Source: Lachnospiraceae bacterium (lineage in GTDB: Bacteria; Bacillota; Clostridia; Lachnospirales; Lachnospiraceae). From it: a stretch of DNA of 32,704 nucleotides. The notes under the pieces are model-generated. The model worked only from the letters and a program-made list of their open reading frames with translations, was not told the DNA's origin and searched no databases. The stretch covers positions 142,721 through 175,424 of the forward strand of contig SVDZ01000005.1 of NCBI GenBank assembly GCA_015057625.1, in the 5' to 3' direction. Positions 16,152 to 25,568 of this stretch are shown here, piece by piece. A program made the position numbers and the translations under genes. Positions within the stretch are counted from its first letter, which is position 1; each line of letters starts with the position of its first letter.

Positions 16152-16181
16152 TTGCGATATAGAACCGCGCAAATATATAAT
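16152..16181 (+). promoter_or_regulatory. Candidate malic enzyme promoter
   Basis: TTGCGA (16152-16157), an 18-bp spacer and a perfect TATAAT (16176-16181), giving a leader of about 100 nt before the start at 16292. Confidence 0.45.
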
Positions 16182-16291
16182 ATCATATTAATCTCAAAAA
16201 ATATAGTGAAATACTTAAAAATATGTTAAGATATCAAACAGGTGATTATTCACATTATAATAATGATAAATGTCAATTTATGGAGGTTATT

Positions 16292-17443
16292 ATGACTACA
16301 GATGAAAAAGCATTAAAGCTTCACGCAGATTTAGTAGGTAAAATCAGTACTGAATCTAAATGTAAAATCGAAAATCGCGAGGATTTATCTCTTGCATACA
16401 CTCCCGGCGTTGCCAGACCTTGCGTAGAAATACACAACAATCCTGAAGATGTATACAAGTACACAATCAAGGCAAACACTGTTGCCGTTGTTTCTGACGG
16501 TAGTGCTGTTTTAGGTCTTGGAAATATCGGACCTTATGCTGCAATGCCTGTTATGGAAGGAAAGGCTTGCCTTTTCAAAGAGTTCGGTGGTGTTAACGCA
16601 TTTCCAATATGTCTTGATACTCAGGATCCTGACGAAATCGTTGAGACTGTTGTTAGAATTGCACCTGGTTTCGGCGGTATCAATCTTGAAGATATTTCAG
16701 CTCCAAGATGTTTTGAAATAGAAAGAAAATTGAAAGAGCGACTTGATATTCCTGTTTTCCATGATGACCAGCACGGTACTGCCATCGTTGTTCTTGCAGG
16801 TATTATCAACGCATTAAAAGTTGTTGGTAAAGAAAAAGAAAATTGTAAAGTCGTAGTTAACGGTGACGGTTCTGCAGGTATTGCCATCTCTAAACTTTTA
16901 CTTAAATACGGTTTCAAAGATCTCACAATCTGCGGTTTATACGGAATTCTTTCAAAAGACATTTCTGACCTTAACTGGGCGCAGAAAGAAATGGCTGAAG
17001 TTACAAACCTTGAAGGCAAAAACGGAAAACTTGCTGATGCTTTAGTTGGAGCTGATATTTTTGTCGGAGTTTCTGCTCCAAACATTGTTTCTGAAGATAT
17101 GGTTAAATCAATGAACTCTGACGCAATTATTTTTGCTATGGCAAACCCTACTCCTGAAATTATGCCTGATGTGGCAAAGGCTGCAGGAGCAAGAATTGTT
17201 GGAACAGGACGTTCTGATTTCCCTAATCAGGTAAACAACGTTGTTGCTTTCCCTGGAATTTTCAAAGGTGCTCTTGAAGGACGTGCAAAGCAGATTACAG
17301 AGGAAATGAAACTCGCTGCTGCTCACGCAATTGCTTCATTAGTTCCTGAAGATAAACTCTGTGATGAGTTTATTCTTCCTGAAGCATTCAATCCGGAAGT
17401 TGCCGAGGTGGTAAGTAAAGCTGTTAAAGATAATATTCTTTAA
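16292..17443 (+). CDS. Malic enzyme (decarboxylating malate dehydrogenase)
   Basis: It converts malate to pyruvate and CO2 with reduction of NAD(P), linking C4 acids to pyruvate. The 383-residue form is the short bacterial type without a phosphotransacetylase domain. Motifs: SLAYTPGVARPC near the N terminus, KANTVAVVSDGSAVLGLGN, the metal-binding GGINLEDISAPRCFEIE and VFHDDQHGTAIV, and the dinucleotide site VVVNGDGSAGIAISKLL, where the usual GAGAAG reads GDGSAG. The start at 16292 follows GGAGG by seven bases; the in-frame ATG at 16223 has no ribosome-binding site and adds 23 atypical residues. Cofactor preference cannot be told from sequence with confidence. It is monocistronic, ending at the terminator at 17514-17562. 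Confidence 0.95.
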   Translation: MTTDEKALKLHADLVGKISTESKCKIENREDLSLAYTPGVARPCVEIHNNPEDVYKYTIKANTVAVVSDGSAVLGLGNIGPYAAMPVMEGKACLFKEFGGVNAFPICLDTQDPDEIVETVVRIAPGFGGINLEDISAPRCFEIERKLKERLDIPVFHDDQHGTAIVVLAGIINALKVVGKEKENCKVVVNGDGSAGIAISKLLLKYGFKDLTICGLYGILSKDISDLNWAQKEMAEVTNLEGKNGKLADALVGADIFVGVSAPNIVSEDMVKSMNSDAIIFAMANPTPEIMPDVAKAAGARIVGTGRSDFPNQVNNVVAFPGIFKGALEGRAKQITEEMKLAAAHAIASLVPEDKLCDEFILPEAFNPEVAEVVSKAVKDNIL

Positions 17444-17471
17444 CCGTAGTATTAGAAGGATAATTTAAAAG

Positions 17472-17513
17472 TTCAAATATAAAATTTCAAATATAAAATT
17501 TCAAATATAAAAA
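17472..17513. repeat. Three 14-bp tandem repeats
   Basis: TTCAAATATAAAAT is repeated at 17472, 17486 and 17500, the last copy ending AAAAA and running into the terminator stem. It sits between the malic enzyme stop and its terminator. Confidence 0.9.
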
Positions 17514-17562
17514 GGGACTGTTGCACCGGGATTTTTAATCACTAACGCAACAGCCCTTTTTT
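17514..17562. terminator. Bidirectional terminator
   Basis: The stem GGGACTGTTGC/GCAACAGCCC (17514-17524 with 17547-17556, one mismatch) has a T-run on each strand. It ends the malic enzyme transcript and, on the minus strand, the long tig-to-DUF4364 operon. Confidence 0.85.
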
Positions 17563-17620
17563 GTTTATGTTCATTTGTTAATAGTTCTTGTGTTTATTAA
17601 TTCCACTCTCCCGGAATATC

Positions 17621-18256
17621 CTACTGTACTCCAGGATTCTCTACTATATTTGTTACTCCCTTAATGTCAACATCATCTGTATTATTATCAACCTTATCAA
17701 TATTCTCTTCATTCTTCTGCTCTTCTACCTGAGTCTTACTGTTCATAAGATTGTTAATAGTGAATTTGTAGATGTCTGCACTTGCATCTTTCCACCTTGA
17801 ACACATATATGATGCCGCTTCTTTTGTCGGTACTGAAAGATTTAACTCGATGAGAATTGTATTGCTCTCCTTTACCTGACAGTGCACTATATATTCTCCA
17901 TTTGAACTTCTGTAGTAATCTGAAAGTGTTCCCACTTCATTTCGAAGTTCATATTTGTTACTAATTAAGAAAATATCTATATCATCGATAATTCTGTTCG
18001 GTATTTTATTTTCAAAATATTCAATGGTCTGTCTTCCCTCAGATGTCAAATGATAGTAGGATGTATTCCTGATTGCCTCTGAAAAAATAAATCCTTTATC
18101 GTCCAAATCACTGATGGACTGCTGCAACGAAAAATAATTAGTGTAGTCATTTTCCAAAAAGAAAGCTGATATCTGTGCATTGGTTAATGGAAAATTGACT
18201 TTGTTCAGCATATATAAAATAATCAATTTGTATAATGTTGCCGAATCGACTGCCAT
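17621..18256 (-). CDS. DUF4364 family winged-helix protein
   Basis: This 211-residue protein fits DUF4364. The N-terminal half looks like a winged helix (LYKLIILYMLNKVNFPLTNAQISAFF, then SLQQSISDLDDKGFIF and YYHLTSEGRQTIEYF); the middle is a mixed alpha/beta domain, and the end (from about residue 175) is an acidic Asn/Asp-rich tail. No function is established for the family to my knowledge; a DNA-binding regulator is inferred from the fold. It lies 3 bp after ysxC with its own AAAGGAG site and is the last gene of the tig operon. Confidence 0.85.
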   Translation of the reverse strand: MAVDSATLYKLIILYMLNKVNFPLTNAQISAFFLENDYTNYFSLQQSISDLDDKGFIFSEAIRNTSYYHLTSEGRQTIEYFENKIPNRIIDDIDIFLISNKYELRNEVGTLSDYYRSSNGEYIVHCQVKESNTILIELNLSVPTKEAASYMCSRWKDASADIYKFTINNLMNSKTQVEEQKNEENIDKVDNNTDDVDIKGVTNIVENPGVQ

Positions 18257-18259
18257 TTT

Positions 18260-18844
18260 TTACTCCTTTGTAATCTGTTCTATCAAATCAAGTATTTCTT
18301 CCTTACCCTGCTTTGTCTGAGCTGAGAATGGAAGTACTGTAATATCTTTAGAACCAAGTTTTTCTTTTATCATTTTGATATGCTTCAATAGCTGACTGCG
18401 CTTTATTTTGTCCGCTTTCGTCGCAATGATAATAGGCTCATAACCACTAGCAAGCACCCACTGATACATATCCACGTCATTGCCCGACGGCTCATGTCTG
18501 ATATCCACTAGCAAAAATACCGCTTTTAGCTGTTTTGAATTGTAGAGATAACGCTCTATCAATTTTCCCCATTTAGCTTTGATTTCTTTTGAAACTTTTG
18601 CATATCCGTATCCCGGAAGGTCTACAAAATACATTTCATGATTTACTTCATAGAAGTTAATAGTCTGGGTTTTTCCCGGTTGTGAAGATGTTCTTGCAAG
18701 AGCTTTTCTATTGACAAGACCATTGATTAATGATGACTTTCCTACATTTGATTTTCCTGCAAACGCAATCTCCGGCATTTCATTTTCCGGGAGTTTACTT
18801 GTGACTCCGCAGACAATTGCAAGCTCTGCATTCTTTACTTCCAT
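18260..18844 (-). CDS. ysxC: Ribosome-assembly GTPase YsxC/EngB
   Basis: Essential GTPase for late assembly of the large ribosomal subunit. GTP-binding motifs: G1 GKSNVGKSS (30-38), G2 region SQPGKTQTINFY, G3 DLPGYGYAK, G4 ATKADK and G5 PFSAQTKQG. The 194-residue length is typical. It starts 3 bp after lon with a GGAG site and is followed 3 bp later by the DUF4364 gene. The lon-ysxC order is common in Firmicutes. Confidence 0.97.
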   Translation of the reverse strand: MEVKNAELAIVCGVTSKLPENEMPEIAFAGKSNVGKSSLINGLVNRKALARTSSQPGKTQTINFYEVNHEMYFVDLPGYGYAKVSKEIKAKWGKLIERYLYNSKQLKAVFLLVDIRHEPSGNDVDMYQWVLASGYEPIIIATKADKIKRSQLLKHIKMIKEKLGSKDITVLPFSAQTKQGKEEILDLIEQITKE

Positions 18845-18847
18845 TTT

Positions 18848-21247
18848 TTACTCCTCACTCTTTGTATTCTCAGCAGCAATTTCTTCATTCTTTTTACTCT
18901 CGACGTATTGTTTATATGCGCTGACTTTTTCTTCAACAAGCGCTTCCTTCAACACTTCTTCCATAGTGCTTACATAGATTATGTGAAGTCCGCCTTTTAT
19001 TTCTTCTGATATTTCTTCCATATCAGGTCTGTTCTTTTCAGGAACCAGTACTTTTTCGATTCCTGCGATTTTAGCGGCAAGTATCTTTTCTTTGAGACCA
19101 CCTATAGGAAGCACTCTACCTCTAAGTGTTATTTCACCGGTCATGGCAATTTTTGCATCTACCGGAACGTTAATAATTGCTGACAGCATTGCTGTAGCCA
19201 TAGTTATACCTGCTGATGGGCCATCTTTCGGAACAGCACCTTCAGGTATATGAATATGTATATCATGCTTTTCAAAGAAATCTGTACTGATATCATATTG
19301 ATTTGCTATACTTCTAATGTAACTAAGACCTGCCTTTGCAGATTCTTTCATAACATCTCCAATGCTTCCTGTGAGCATCACCTCGCCCTTTCCGGGCATA
19401 ACATTCACTTCTATCTGAAGGGTATCTCCTCCTACACTGGTCCATGCAAGGCCTCTTACGATACCTATCTCATTTATTTCATTTGCAAGATCAATTGTAT
19501 ATGTTTTCTTGCCTAAATAATTTTCTAATTTACCCTCTGTGATAACTACGTCAAGCGTGTTTCCGCAAACAATTTCACGGGCTGCTTTTCTGCAGAGTTC
19601 CCCAATCTTTCTCTCAAGATTTCTAACTCCGGCCTCTCTTGTGTAGTTTCTGATAAGCTTTGCCAATGCATCATCTGTTATCTTAAGTTTGTCAGGTGTG
19701 AGACCATTTCTCTTAATCTGCTTACTCATAAGATGCTCTTTTGCAATGTGGAGCTTTTCGTTTTCTGTGTAACTTGTAACTTCAATAAGCTCCATTCTGT
19801 CAAGCAAAGGCTTTGGAATTGTCTGTGTATTGTTTGCTGTTGCAATAAATAATACCTGAGACAAATCTAATGGTAGTTCGATGTAATTATCTCTGAATTT
19901 ACAGTTTTGCTCTGCATCCAATACTTCCAATAATGCTGATGATGGATCGCCTTTATAATCTGCTCCCAGTTTGTCAATTTCATCAAAAAGCATAAGTGGA
20001 TTTCTTGTTCCCGCCTGCTTTAAACCTGAAGCAATTCTTCCCGGCATAGCACCGATATATGTCTTTCTGTGACCTCTAATCTCAGCCTCATCTCTTACAC
20101 CGCCAAGTGCGATTCTGACATATTCTTTTCCAAGCGCCTGAGCCACTGATCTTGCTATGGATGTCTTGCCTGTTCCCGGAGGTCCCACAAGACATATAAT
20201 AGGGCCGTTACCCTCTGTCTTTGTAAGCACTCTTACTGATAAAAATTCAAGCACTCTCTCTTTTACTTTTTCAAGACCATAGTGATCCCTGTCGAGAATT
20301 TTCTGAGCATTATCAATATCCTCGTTGTCCACAGACAACTTATTCCACGGCATCTCTAAAAGTGTCTCAATATAATTCCTCTCCACTGTGCTCTCTGCTG
20401 CTGCAGGGGAAATAGATCTGAATCTCTTAATTTCTTTTTCTATTTTTTCTTTAACTTCTTCAGATGCATCAAGTTTTTCAAGCTCCTCGGCAAATCTGTC
20501 CGCATCTGAAACTGCGTCATCTTCTCCGAGTTCTTCCTTGATTACTTTCATCTGTTCTCTAAGGATGTACTCGCGCTGGTTCCTATCCACACGCTCTTTA
20601 ACCTTAATTCTAATATCTTCTTTGATTTTGTTTATTTCAATTTCTTTTGTCAGGAACTCCATAATGATATCATACTGTTCACTGACACTTCGAGCCTCAA
20701 GGAATGTCTGTTTGCAGACATAGTCTGTCTGAAAACTGAGTATTACCTGATAAAGCATCTCAAGAATATCTTCTTCCGATGCAACGCTTCTGACAGTTTC
20801 TTTGTTTACATTTTCCGCCGCAATTCCGTAGTTTTGTACAGCTTCTCTCAGAACGCGCAGTCTGGCCTCTGCTTCTTCAACGGAATAGTCGTTTACTATC
20901 TCATCACACGTGAATACTTCCGCACACAAATAATTCGGCTCATCTATAAACTCATTGATTTCACCACGCGCTTCAGCCTCTACTAAAACACGAACTAATT
21001 TGTTTGGAAGTTTGACTAGCTGTTTTACTTTTACTATAGTTCCGATAGTATATAAATCATCCACACCCGGATCCGATACCGATGGATCTTTCTGGGCAAC
21101 AACGAATAACTTCTGTTTAGTCATCATAGCTGTCTCCGCAGCATTTATGGATAATTTTCTACTGATATCAAAGTGCACTGTCGTGCCCGGCAAAATAGCC
21201 AACCCTCTCAACGCTATTACCGGCAATTCAATAATTTTATCTGGCAT
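18848..21247 (-). CDS. lon: ATP-dependent protease Lon
   Basis: Cytosolic AAA+ protease that degrades misfolded and regulatory proteins. The N-terminal substrate domain covers about 1-200, a coiled-coil region about 200-300, and the AAA+ module has Walker A GPPGTGKT (355-362) and Walker B in NPLMLFDEIDK. The S16 protease domain has the Ser678-Lys721 dyad (PKDGPSAG and GGLKEK). The 799-residue length is standard LonA, with no membrane insertion. The C terminus is a short charged tail. It follows clpX by 28 bp and precedes ysxC by 3 bp. No CIRCE or CtsR-type operator was recognised at the operon promoter. Confidence 0.98.
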   Translation of the reverse strand: MPDKIIELPVIALRGLAILPGTTVHFDISRKLSINAAETAMMTKQKLFVVAQKDPSVSDPGVDDLYTIGTIVKVKQLVKLPNKLVRVLVEAEARGEINEFIDEPNYLCAEVFTCDEIVNDYSVEEAEARLRVLREAVQNYGIAAENVNKETVRSVASEEDILEMLYQVILSFQTDYVCKQTFLEARSVSEQYDIIMEFLTKEIEINKIKEDIRIKVKERVDRNQREYILREQMKVIKEELGEDDAVSDADRFAEELEKLDASEEVKEKIEKEIKRFRSISPAAAESTVERNYIETLLEMPWNKLSVDNEDIDNAQKILDRDHYGLEKVKERVLEFLSVRVLTKTEGNGPIICLVGPPGTGKTSIARSVAQALGKEYVRIALGGVRDEAEIRGHRKTYIGAMPGRIASGLKQAGTRNPLMLFDEIDKLGADYKGDPSSALLEVLDAEQNCKFRDNYIELPLDLSQVLFIATANNTQTIPKPLLDRMELIEVTSYTENEKLHIAKEHLMSKQIKRNGLTPDKLKITDDALAKLIRNYTREAGVRNLERKIGELCRKAAREIVCGNTLDVVITEGKLENYLGKKTYTIDLANEINEIGIVRGLAWTSVGGDTLQIEVNVMPGKGEVMLTGSIGDVMKESAKAGLSYIRSIANQYDISTDFFEKHDIHIHIPEGAVPKDGPSAGITMATAMLSAIINVPVDAKIAMTGEITLRGRVLPIGGLKEKILAAKIAGIEKVLVPEKNRPDMEEISEEIKGGLHIIYVSTMEEVLKEALVEEKVSAYKQYVESKKNEEIAAENTKSEE

Positions 21248-21275
21248 ATAATCACACTCCTACCGCTCTGTTCGA

Positions 21276-22583
21276 TTATGCGCTTTGCTCGTTCTCTTCT
21301 TTAGCTTTCTTTGCTGCTTTCTTTATTTTGGTGTTGAGGTTTTCCTCGTATATAAGCTCAGGTGATTTAAGCCCAAGCACAGCATCCCTGTCCACAATGC
21401 ATTCGATTATTTTGTCATCTGATGGAACTTCGTACATAATGTCCATAGTAGAGTTCTCCATAATCGCTCTAAGTCCTCTGGCACCTGTCTTTCTCTCAAA
21501 GGACATCTTTGCCAATTCCTCGATTGCATCATCTGTAAATGTGAGCTTCACCCCATCAAGCTCAAACAATTTTTTGTACTGTTTTACCAATGCATTCTTT
21601 GGCTCAACCAAAATCTTCTTCAATGCATCAATATCCAATGACTGAAGAGAAACTGTAACAGGTACACGTCCGATAAACTCAGGAATAAGTCCGAATTTAA
21701 CTAAATCCTGTGGCATTACTTTCTTCATAAGTTTGTCGAAGTTGTCTGTATTTTTCTCCGGAATCACTGCATTAAATCCAATTGCAGACTCATCAATACG
21801 ATTTTCTACAATCTTCTCTAAACCGTCAAAGGCTCCTCCACAAATGAACAGAATATTGGTTGTATCTATCTGAATAAGTTCCTGATGAGGATGTTTTCTT
21901 CCTCCCTGTGGTGGAACGCTGGCATTTGTTCCCTCTAAAATCTTAAGTAACGCCTGCTGAACTCCTTCACCTGAAACATCTCTTGTGATTGAAACATTCT
22001 CCGACTTCTTTGTAATTTTATCTATCTCATCGATATAAATGATACCCATCTGAGCTCGCTCAATATCATAATCTGCTGCCTGAATAAGTTTGAGAAGGAT
22101 GTTTTCAACGTCCTCACCGACATAACCTGCCTCTGTGAGAGCTGTTGCATCTGTTATAGCAAATGGAACATTAAGAATCTTAGCCAATGTCTGTGCAAGG
22201 TATGTCTTGCCCGAACCAGTTGGCCCAAGCATTAAAATATTACTCTTTTGCAACTCTACATCAAGATCCTGTCCTGAAAGAATTCTTTTGTAGTGATTAT
22301 ATACTGCAACTGAAAGAACTTTCTTAGCATCATCCTGACCAATAACGTAATCATCAAGAAACTCTTTGATTTCCTTTGGCTTTAAGAGATTGATTTCTTC
22401 TTCAGGATGGCTGTCGCCTCCCATCTTGCTATATACTTCATCCTCAATAATCTCTGCGCAAATCTCAACACACTCATCACAAATATATGAACCGTCAGGA
22501 CCTGCTATTAATTTTTTTACCTGATCCTGATTTTTTCCACAAAATGAGCATCTGATTTTGTCATCGCTTCGCTTATTTGCCAT
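21276..22583 (-). CDS. clpX: ClpX, AAA+ unfoldase of ClpXP
   Basis: ClpX unfolds tagged proteins and feeds them to ClpP. The zinc-binding domain has Cys12, Cys15, Cys35 and Cys38; Walker A is GPTGSGKT (120-127), Walker B is in [10 protein letters not shown], and the ClpP-docking IGF loop is present ([10 protein letters not shown]). The start [12 protein letters not shown] at 22583 follows GGAGG; an in-frame start 20 codons upstream (22643) runs through the clpP-clpX hairpin and lacks a site. 435 residues. It follows clpP in the same operon, with the hairpin at 22613-22640 between them. Confidence 0.97.
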   Translation of the reverse strand: MANKRSDDKIRCSFCGKNQDQVKKLIAGPDGSYICDECVEICAEIIEDEVYSKMGGDSHPEEEINLLKPKEIKEFLDDYVIGQDDAKKVLSVAVYNHYKRILSGQDLDVELQKSNILMLGPTGSGKTYLAQTLAKILNVPFAITDATALTEAGYVGEDVENILLKLIQAADYDIERAQMGIIYIDEIDKITKKSENVSITRDVSGEGVQQALLKILEGTNASVPPQGGRKHPHQELIQIDTTNILFICGGAFDGLEKIVENRIDESAIGFNAVIPEKNTDNFDKLMKKVMPQDLVKFGLIPEFIGRVPVTVSLQSLDIDALKKILVEPKNALVKQYKKLFELDGVKLTFTDDAIEELAKMSFERKTGARGLRAIMENSTMDIMYEVPSDDKIIECIVDRDAVLGLKSPELIYEENLNTKIKKAAKKAKEENEQSA

Positions 22584-22612
22584 AAAATACCTCCACTTTA
22601 TTAATGAACTTA

Positions 22613-22640
22613 AGGCACCACTAAAATAATAGCGGTGCCT
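22613..22640 (-). promoter_or_regulatory. Hairpin between clpP and clpX
   Basis: On the minus strand AGGCACCGCT pairs with AGTGGTGCCT (one G-U pair) around an 8-base AT loop. No T-run follows, so attenuation, RNA processing or a stabilising 3' end for the clpP part are more likely than full termination. Confidence 0.55.
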
Positions 22641-22648
22641 CAAATAAT

Positions 22649-23236
22649 TTATTTATCTTTTCTGACAATAACTTCGTCAATTAAACCATATTCTTTTGCA
22701 ACTTCAGCGTCAAGCCAGTTATCTCTGTCTGTATCTTTTTCAATAACTTCAAGAGGCTGTCCTGTGTTCTCTGCAAGAATCTTGTTTAATCTTTCCTTAG
22801 TCTTCAAAATATGCTCTGCAGCTATTTTGATATCACTAGCCTGTCCCTGAGCTCCGCCAAGTGGCTGGTGAATCATAACTTCAGCATTTGGAAGTGCATA
22901 TCTTTTTCCTTTTGCTCCGCTTGATAAAAGGAAAGCACCCATGCTTGCTGCCATACCAATACATGTTGTGGCAACATCACATTTGATATAATTCATTGTA
23001 TCATAGATTGCCATTCCTGCGGTTACTGAACCACCAGGGCTGTTAATGTACATATGAATATCTTTGTTTGGATCCTCAGATTCAAGGAAAAGCAACTGTG
23101 CAACAACAAGGCTTGCTGTAGTCTCGTTGATTTCTTCACCAAGGAATATAATTCTGTCTTTTAATAATCTCGAATAAATGTCATATGAACGTTCGCCTCT
23201 GCTAGTCTGCTCAATGACGTAAGGTACTAAACTCAT
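22649..23236 (-). CDS. clpP: ClpP protease subunit
   Basis: Serine protease that forms a 14-mer barrel and works with ClpX. The catalytic triad is Ser98 ([14 protein letters not shown]), His123 ([12 protein letters not shown]) and Asp172 (DTDRDNWL). The N-terminal propeptide region ([25 protein letters not shown]) matches the family, and the 195-residue length is usual. GGAGG lies before the ATG. It is the second gene of the tig operon, 58 bp after tig. Confidence 0.98.
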   Translation of the reverse strand: MSLVPYVIEQTSRGERSYDIYSRLLKDRIIFLGEEINETTASLVVAQLLFLESEDPNKDIHMYINSPGGSVTAGMAIYDTMNYIKCDVATTCIGMAASMGAFLLSSGAKGKRYALPNAEVMIHQPLGGAQGQASDIKIAAEHILKTKERLNKILAENTGQPLEVIEKDTDRDNWLDAEVAKEYGLIDEVIVRKDK

Positions 23237-23294
23237 TATAACACCTCCATATCTGTCCGGTTCATAAACTGCATAAATTTGTGGCTACCGGCAA

Positions 23295-24575
23295 TTATTT
23301 TGCAGCTTCAACTACTAATTTTGCAGCTTTCTGAACAGCAATGTCTTTCTTTAATGTATCAGCTTCTGCTCCTGAAACAAGTCCCTTGATTGCATCAAGT
23401 TCCATGTTGTAAGTCTTAGCCATTTCTTCAAGTTCTTTCTCGAACTCTTCGTCTGAAACTTCAATGTTTTCTGCAGCAACTACAGCTTCAAGAACTAATC
23501 TTGACTGAATTCTTGCGAGAGCCTGTGGCTTAACCTGCTCGAGTAATGTTTCTACTGTAGATCCTGTGAACTGCATATACTGCTCGAATGTGATTCCCTG
23601 TGACTGAATCTGCTGAGCAAACTCTTCAACCATCTGCTGAGCCTGTGCTTCAATCATCTTCTCTGGGATATCCATCTTAGCATCATCAACGATTGCCTTG
23701 ATTACTTCGCCTTCTTTAGCTTTTTCAGCTTCAGCTTTCTTTGTCTCTTCAAGGTTCTTCTTGATGTCTGCTTTGTACTCATCAAGTGTATCGAATTCTG
23801 AAATATCCTGTGCGAATTCATCATCTAATTCAGGAAGCTCTTTAACTTTGATTTCCTTAACTGTTACCTTGAACATAGCTGGCTTACCTGCAAGGTTTTC
23901 AGCGTGATATTCTTCTGGGAATGTAACGTTAACTTCTACTTCCTCTCCAATGTTCTTTCCGATTAACTGTTCTTCAAATGTATCGATGAATGAGTGTGAT
24001 CCGATTGTTAATGGATAATCTTCACCCTTTCCGCCTTCAAATGGAGTTCCGTCAACAAATCCTTCAAAATCGATTACTGTCTGATCTCCATCTTCAACTG
24101 CTCTGTCCTCAACTGTGATAAGTCTTGCATTCTGCTCTAATACTTTGTTGATTTCAGTCTGAACATCCTCATCTGAAACTTCAAGATCAGGAGCTGCTGT
24201 CTCTATTCCTTTGTATTTTCCAAGTTCAACTTCAGGTTTTAATACAACTTCTGCTGTGAAGATAAATGGCTTTCCTGCTTCGATCTGTACTACGTCGATT
24301 TCAGGTCTTGCAACAATTTCAAGTCCACTTTCCTGTGCTGCATCTGCGTATGCATCAGGAATCATTGAATTAACAGCATCTTCGTAAAATACTTCAACGC
24401 CATACATTTTCTCTACCATGTTACGTGGCACTTTACCTTTTCTAAAGCCCGGTACGCTGAATCTGTTTTTGTTTTTGTTATAAGCCTTGTTAATAGCTTT
24501 TTCAACTTCTTCTGCTGCTACTTCAATAGTAAGCTTTGCTGTGTTATTTTCTAATTTCTCTACCTGTAAACTCAT
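23295..24575 (-). CDS. tig: Trigger factor chaperone
   Basis: Ribosome-bound chaperone with peptidyl-prolyl isomerase activity. The ribosome-docking signature GFRKGK is at 43-48, the FKBP-type PPIase domain covers about 150-245 (GDQTVIDFEGFVDGTPFEGG), and the helical C-terminal arms contain KLVVEA at the end. The 426-residue length is typical. AGGAGG precedes the ATG, and a strong promoter is at 24626-24654. It heads the operon tig-clpP-clpX-lon-ysxC-DUF4364, which joins folding and proteolysis genes. Confidence 0.97.
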   Translation of the reverse strand: MSLQVEKLENNTAKLTIEVAAEEVEKAINKAYNKNKNRFSVPGFRKGKVPRNMVEKMYGVEVFYEDAVNSMIPDAYADAAQESGLEIVARPEIDVVQIEAGKPFIFTAEVVLKPEVELGKYKGIETAAPDLEVSDEDVQTEINKVLEQNARLITVEDRAVEDGDQTVIDFEGFVDGTPFEGGKGEDYPLTIGSHSFIDTFEEQLIGKNIGEEVEVNVTFPEEYHAENLAGKPAMFKVTVKEIKVKELPELDDEFAQDISEFDTLDEYKADIKKNLEETKKAEAEKAKEGEVIKAIVDDAKMDIPEKMIEAQAQQMVEEFAQQIQSQGITFEQYMQFTGSTVETLLEQVKPQALARIQSRLVLEAVVAAENIEVSDEEFEKELEEMAKTYNMELDAIKGLVSGAEADTLKKDIAVQKAAKLVVEAAK

Positions 24576-24599
24576 TTTAATATAATCCTCCTATTTCGT

Positions 24600-24616
24600 T
24601 TGTGGACACTCCACAA
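24600..24616 (-). promoter_or_regulatory. Inverted repeat at the start of the tig leader
   Basis: TTGTGGA and TCCACAA flank a 3-base centre. It begins about 3 bp past the predicted transcription start, where it could be an operator or a 5' RNA stem. It does not match the CIRCE or CtsR consensus. Confidence 0.55.
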
Positions 24617-24625
24617 CAGTATATC

Positions 24626-24654
24626 ATTATAACACGGATATTTTCTATTGTCAT
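24626..24654 (-). promoter_or_regulatory. Promoter of the tig-clpP-clpX-lon operon
   Basis: ATGACA (24654-24649), a 17-bp spacer and TATAAT (24631-24626) with a TG extended -10. Confidence 0.75.
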
Positions 24655-24776
24655 TATCTAATTGAAAAGTTTATCATGAAAAATCATTTGTTTAAATATA
24701 CTGCAATTATAATATTAGTTAATTATTGTGTTTTTGTTGTGTTTACACCAAATAGATTTATGTCTATTTTGCCTTT

Positions 24777-25328
24777 TTATTTATACTGAATTGCCTTTGC
24801 AATTTCATTACTCTTTGCTTCTGAAACAAGAATATTAATAAGTTCAAGTCCCATTTCAAGAGCCGCTCCAAGCCCTTTGGCTGTTATAATATTGCCGTCT
24901 GTTACAACTTTTGTTCCAAGGCAGTTTGCACCTTCCATCTGTTCTTCAAATCCTGGGAAGCATGTTACATTTTTCCCCTTAACAAGGCCAAGTCCTCCAA
25001 GAATACTAGGAGCTGCACAAATTGCTGCCAAATATTTTCCCTCTTCATTGTACTTTGATACCTGCTCTGTCAATGTCTTGCATCCTGCAAGGTTTGTGGT
25101 TCCAGGCATTCCTCCCGGAAGGAAAATCATATCTCCGTCATCAAAATTTATATCTGAAATCACTTTATCCGCCATAATATTAAAGCCATGTGAGCTCTTA
25201 ACCATAATTTCATCTGTTATAGATGCTGTTACCACTTCCACCTCGTGTGTTCTCCTGAGCAAATCTATAACCATCAACGCTTCTACTTCTTCAAATCCTT
25301 CTGCAAAGAAAGCATATACTTTTTTCAT
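24777..25328 (-). CDS. DJ-1/PfpI family protein
   Basis: This 183-residue protein belongs to the DJ-1/YajL branch. The nucleophile-elbow Cys104 is in AAICAAPSILG, and the supporting acidic residue Glu16 is in GFEEVEAL, as in DJ-1. PGGMPGTTNL and KGLGAALEMGLELI are family motifs. Members have been given glyoxalase, deglycase or redox-chaperone roles, so the exact reaction is open. It has its own TG-extended promoter (25430-25458) and is divergent from the CYTH gene. GAAAGGA precedes the ATG. Confidence 0.9.
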   Translation of the reverse strand: MKKVYAFFAEGFEEVEALMVIDLLRRTHEVEVVTASITDEIMVKSSHGFNIMADKVISDINFDDGDMIFLPGGMPGTTNLAGCKTLTEQVSKYNEEGKYLAAICAAPSILGGLGLVKGKNVTCFPGFEEQMEGANCLGTKVVTDGNIITAKGLGAALEMGLELINILVSEAKSNEIAKAIQYK

Positions 25329-25429
25329 TTTTTCATTTCCTTTCTCTTTTTGTTTTTTGTTTTTGCACTGTTTACAAAGGTCAAAAAGCTCTCTTTTACC
25401 GCATATTTTCTTTATGACAGCGCTTTTTC

Positions 25430-25458
25430 AGTATAACATATCAACTTTTTATTTTCAA
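25430..25458 (-). promoter_or_regulatory. Promoter of the DJ-1-like gene
   Basis: TTGAAA (25458-25453), a 17-bp spacer and TATACT (25435-25430) with a TG extended -10. The -35 overlaps the first of two direct repeats. Confidence 0.65.
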
Positions 25459-25483
25459 ACAATTGAATCCGTTCAAACAATTG
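25454..25483. repeat. Pair of 12-bp direct repeats in a divergent promoter region
   Basis: TTCAAACAATTG occurs at 25454-25465 and 25472-25483 with a 6-bp gap (18-bp period, just under two helix turns). Each contains the palindrome CAATTG. They cover the -35 of the DJ-1-like gene and lie upstream of the CYTH gene. Confidence 0.7.
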
Positions 25484-25568
25484 TATCTATTAAGTTTTTC
25501 GGATTAATGGTATTATAAAAACTAATACTTTTAAAATATTTATGAAAGGATGAACTTTTAGTTCTAAA

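Noticed and set aside
24600..24616. CIRCE or CtsR operator of the tig-clp operon
   Set aside because: The inverted repeat does not match either consensus.
24877..25518. Plus-strand 213-residue frame
   Set aside because: It runs opposite the DJ-1-like gene, whose catalytic motifs and promoter are clear; no start signals support the antisense frame.
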